Shown here piece after piece: positions 63,289 to 64,000 of a DNA stretch of 64,000 bases (positions within the stretch are counted from its first letter, which is position 1; each line of letters opens with the position of its first letter). The stretch lies in NCBI GenBank assembly GCA_017409345.1, contig JAFQSX010000031.1, positions 21,895 through 85,894 of the forward strand, read 5' to 3'. The translations under genes were made by a program, and so were the position numbers. Under the pieces are notes generated by a model. That model saw nothing but the letters and a program-made list of their open reading frames with translations, did not search any database and was not told where the DNA came from. The stretch comes from Muribaculaceae bacterium. Lineage in GTDB: Bacteria; Bacteroidota; Bacteroidia; Bacteroidales; Muribaculaceae.

Positions 63289-63354
63289 ATGGAACAAGAA
63301 ATACAACTCAACTCACATAACAAGCAGGAGTATCCCCCGATGCACACTGCCGAA
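63289..63354 (+). repeat. Direct repeat B: first 22 codons of the AlaX-type gene
   Basis: The partner of repeat A. Here the sequence codes for the functional N-terminus of the editing protein, including H19 and the lead-in to the HxxxH motif, so B is likely to be the original. Confidence 0.9.
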
Positions 63355-63753
63355 CATTTGTTGAACGGAACAATGGTGAAAATGATTGGCTGTAAGCGCT
63401 CGCACAATGCTCATATTGAACGCAAAAAGTCAAAGTGCGATTATCCACTTGCGCAGCCATTGACCCCTGAACAATTACAAGAGATAGAAAACACTATTAA
63501 TAATATAATAGAGCAAGATTTTCCTGTGTCTTTTGAATTTATTCCGGCAAGTGAGGCGGCGAAGATTTATGACCTTGAACGATTGCCCGAGGATGCATCC
63601 GAAATGCTTCGCATTGTGCATATAGGAGATTATGATGCGTGTCCATGCGTGGGAGCTCATGTGGAACGAACTTCTCAAATAGGGCATTTTCGCATTTCAA
63701 GTTCACGTTATCAAGATGGAGTGCAGCGTATAGTCTTTCGACTTGATCAATAA
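63289..63753 (+). CDS. AlaX-type tRNA editing protein (alanyl/threonyl-tRNA synthetase second additional domain)
   Basis: A 154-residue stand-alone editing domain that hydrolyses mischarged tRNA, most probably Ser or Gly on tRNA-Ala. The zinc motif HTAEH (H19, H23) and the second half CVGAH (C120, H124) are intact, with IERKKSKCDYPL and LRIVHIGDYDACPC between and around them. Length is normal for the small AlaX group in Bacteroidales. It begins three bases after the RhuM-Fic stop. Confidence 0.88.
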   Translation: MEQEIQLNSHNKQEYPPMHTAEHLLNGTMVKMIGCKRSHNAHIERKKSKCDYPLAQPLTPEQLQEIENTINNIIEQDFPVSFEFIPASEAAKIYDLERLPEDASEMLRIVHIGDYDACPCVGAHVERTSQIGHFRISSSRYQDGVQRIVFRLDQ

Positions 63754-63763
63754 AAACTTAAAA

Positions 63764-63792
63764 TTAAGAGCAACCTATTGTGTTGCTCTTAA
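63764..63792 (+). terminator. Terminator-like hairpin after the AlaX-type gene
   Basis: TTAAGAGCAAC pairs perfectly with GTTGCTCTTAA over a 7-base loop. The following sequence is only moderately T-rich. Confidence 0.7.
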
Positions 63793-63966
63793 TACGTTAT
63801 ATAATTTGTGTATTCCTATTTGAAGAGGTTTTATATCTATGTGCAAAAGTCGGCATATGTTAAAAACATGTTTTACAACATAAAAATTTTATATATTTAA
63901 AATATTGATATCCAGGGATAATTGGTGGAGATGGGCAAAAAGATGTAAAAAATAAATTGCAAAAAG

Positions 63967-63998
63967 TTTGGCAGAGTGGTAAAAAGTGTGTAATTTTG
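63967..63998 (+). promoter_or_regulatory. Promoter for a gene beyond the right edge
   Basis: TTTG (63967-63970), 20 bp, then TAATTTTG (63991-63998): a good Bacteroidota promoter reading out of the window. Confidence 0.6.
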
Positions 63999-64000
63999 CA

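Overview
The window looks like chromosomal DNA of a member of the Bacteroidales, possibly Muribaculaceae-like (the family is a guess; the order is well supported). The support is an AT-rich genome with Bacteroidota-type promoters (TAnnTTTG -7 boxes, several with a TTTG-like -33 box 18-20 bp upstream), little Shine-Dalgarno signal, a type IX secretion (T9SS) C-terminal sorting domain, GldE/GldD homologues, an LptE-SecG gene block and a Bacteroidota-type division and cell wall (dcw) cluster. No integrase, transposase, rRNA or CRISPR array was seen.

Layout. 1-10 kb is housekeeping: the end of a DUF4143-type ATPase, a radical SAM protein and an S66 carboxypeptidase; then serS with a GatB/YqeY gene, a secreted thioredoxin, two identical tRNA-Asn(GTT) genes, an S41 protease and mfd. 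10.2-17.1 kb is one 2303-residue exported amidase with duplicated modules and a T9SS tail, preceded by a structured leader. 17.1-22.9 kb is accessory DNA: a set of two-hairpin repeats, a second DUF4143 ATPase, an apparent six-gene operon of very short secreted or membrane proteins, an XRE regulator and a 121-nt nested inverted repeat. 23-28.4 kb returns to core genes: acyltransferase, sigma-54 activator, LptE, SecG, LOG, corrinoid adenosyltransferase and a DUF2795 protein. 28.4-34.2 kb holds a candidate small RNA, a lipid A acyltransferase and a surface glycan block with two Stealth phosphotransferases and three glycosyltransferases. panB and upp follow.

36-51.2 kb is the dcw operon on the minus strand, in transcription order rsmH, ftsL-like, PBP with PASTA domain, murE, mraY, murD, ftsW, murG, murC, ftsQ, ftsA, ftsZ. 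mraZ is absent from its usual first position. A sirtuin lies upstream. 52-57 kb holds gldE-gldD-phosphopantetheinyl transferase, then an acetyltransferase and a probable pseudokinase. 57-64 kb holds a GH3 protein with a glycosyltransferase, an alkaline phosphatase, a secreted phosphodiester-glycosidase-like protein, a RhuM-Fic fusion and an AlaX-type tRNA editing protein.

The most unusual signals are: (1) the RhuM-Fic gene, whose first 22 codons are a diverged copy of the first 22 codons of the AlaX gene immediately after it; (2) the operon of tiny secreted proteins behind an XRE regulator and a structured element; (3) the covarying two-hairpin repeats; and (4) a promoter-hairpin-T-run unit at 28.55-28.66 kb that looks like an independent small RNA.
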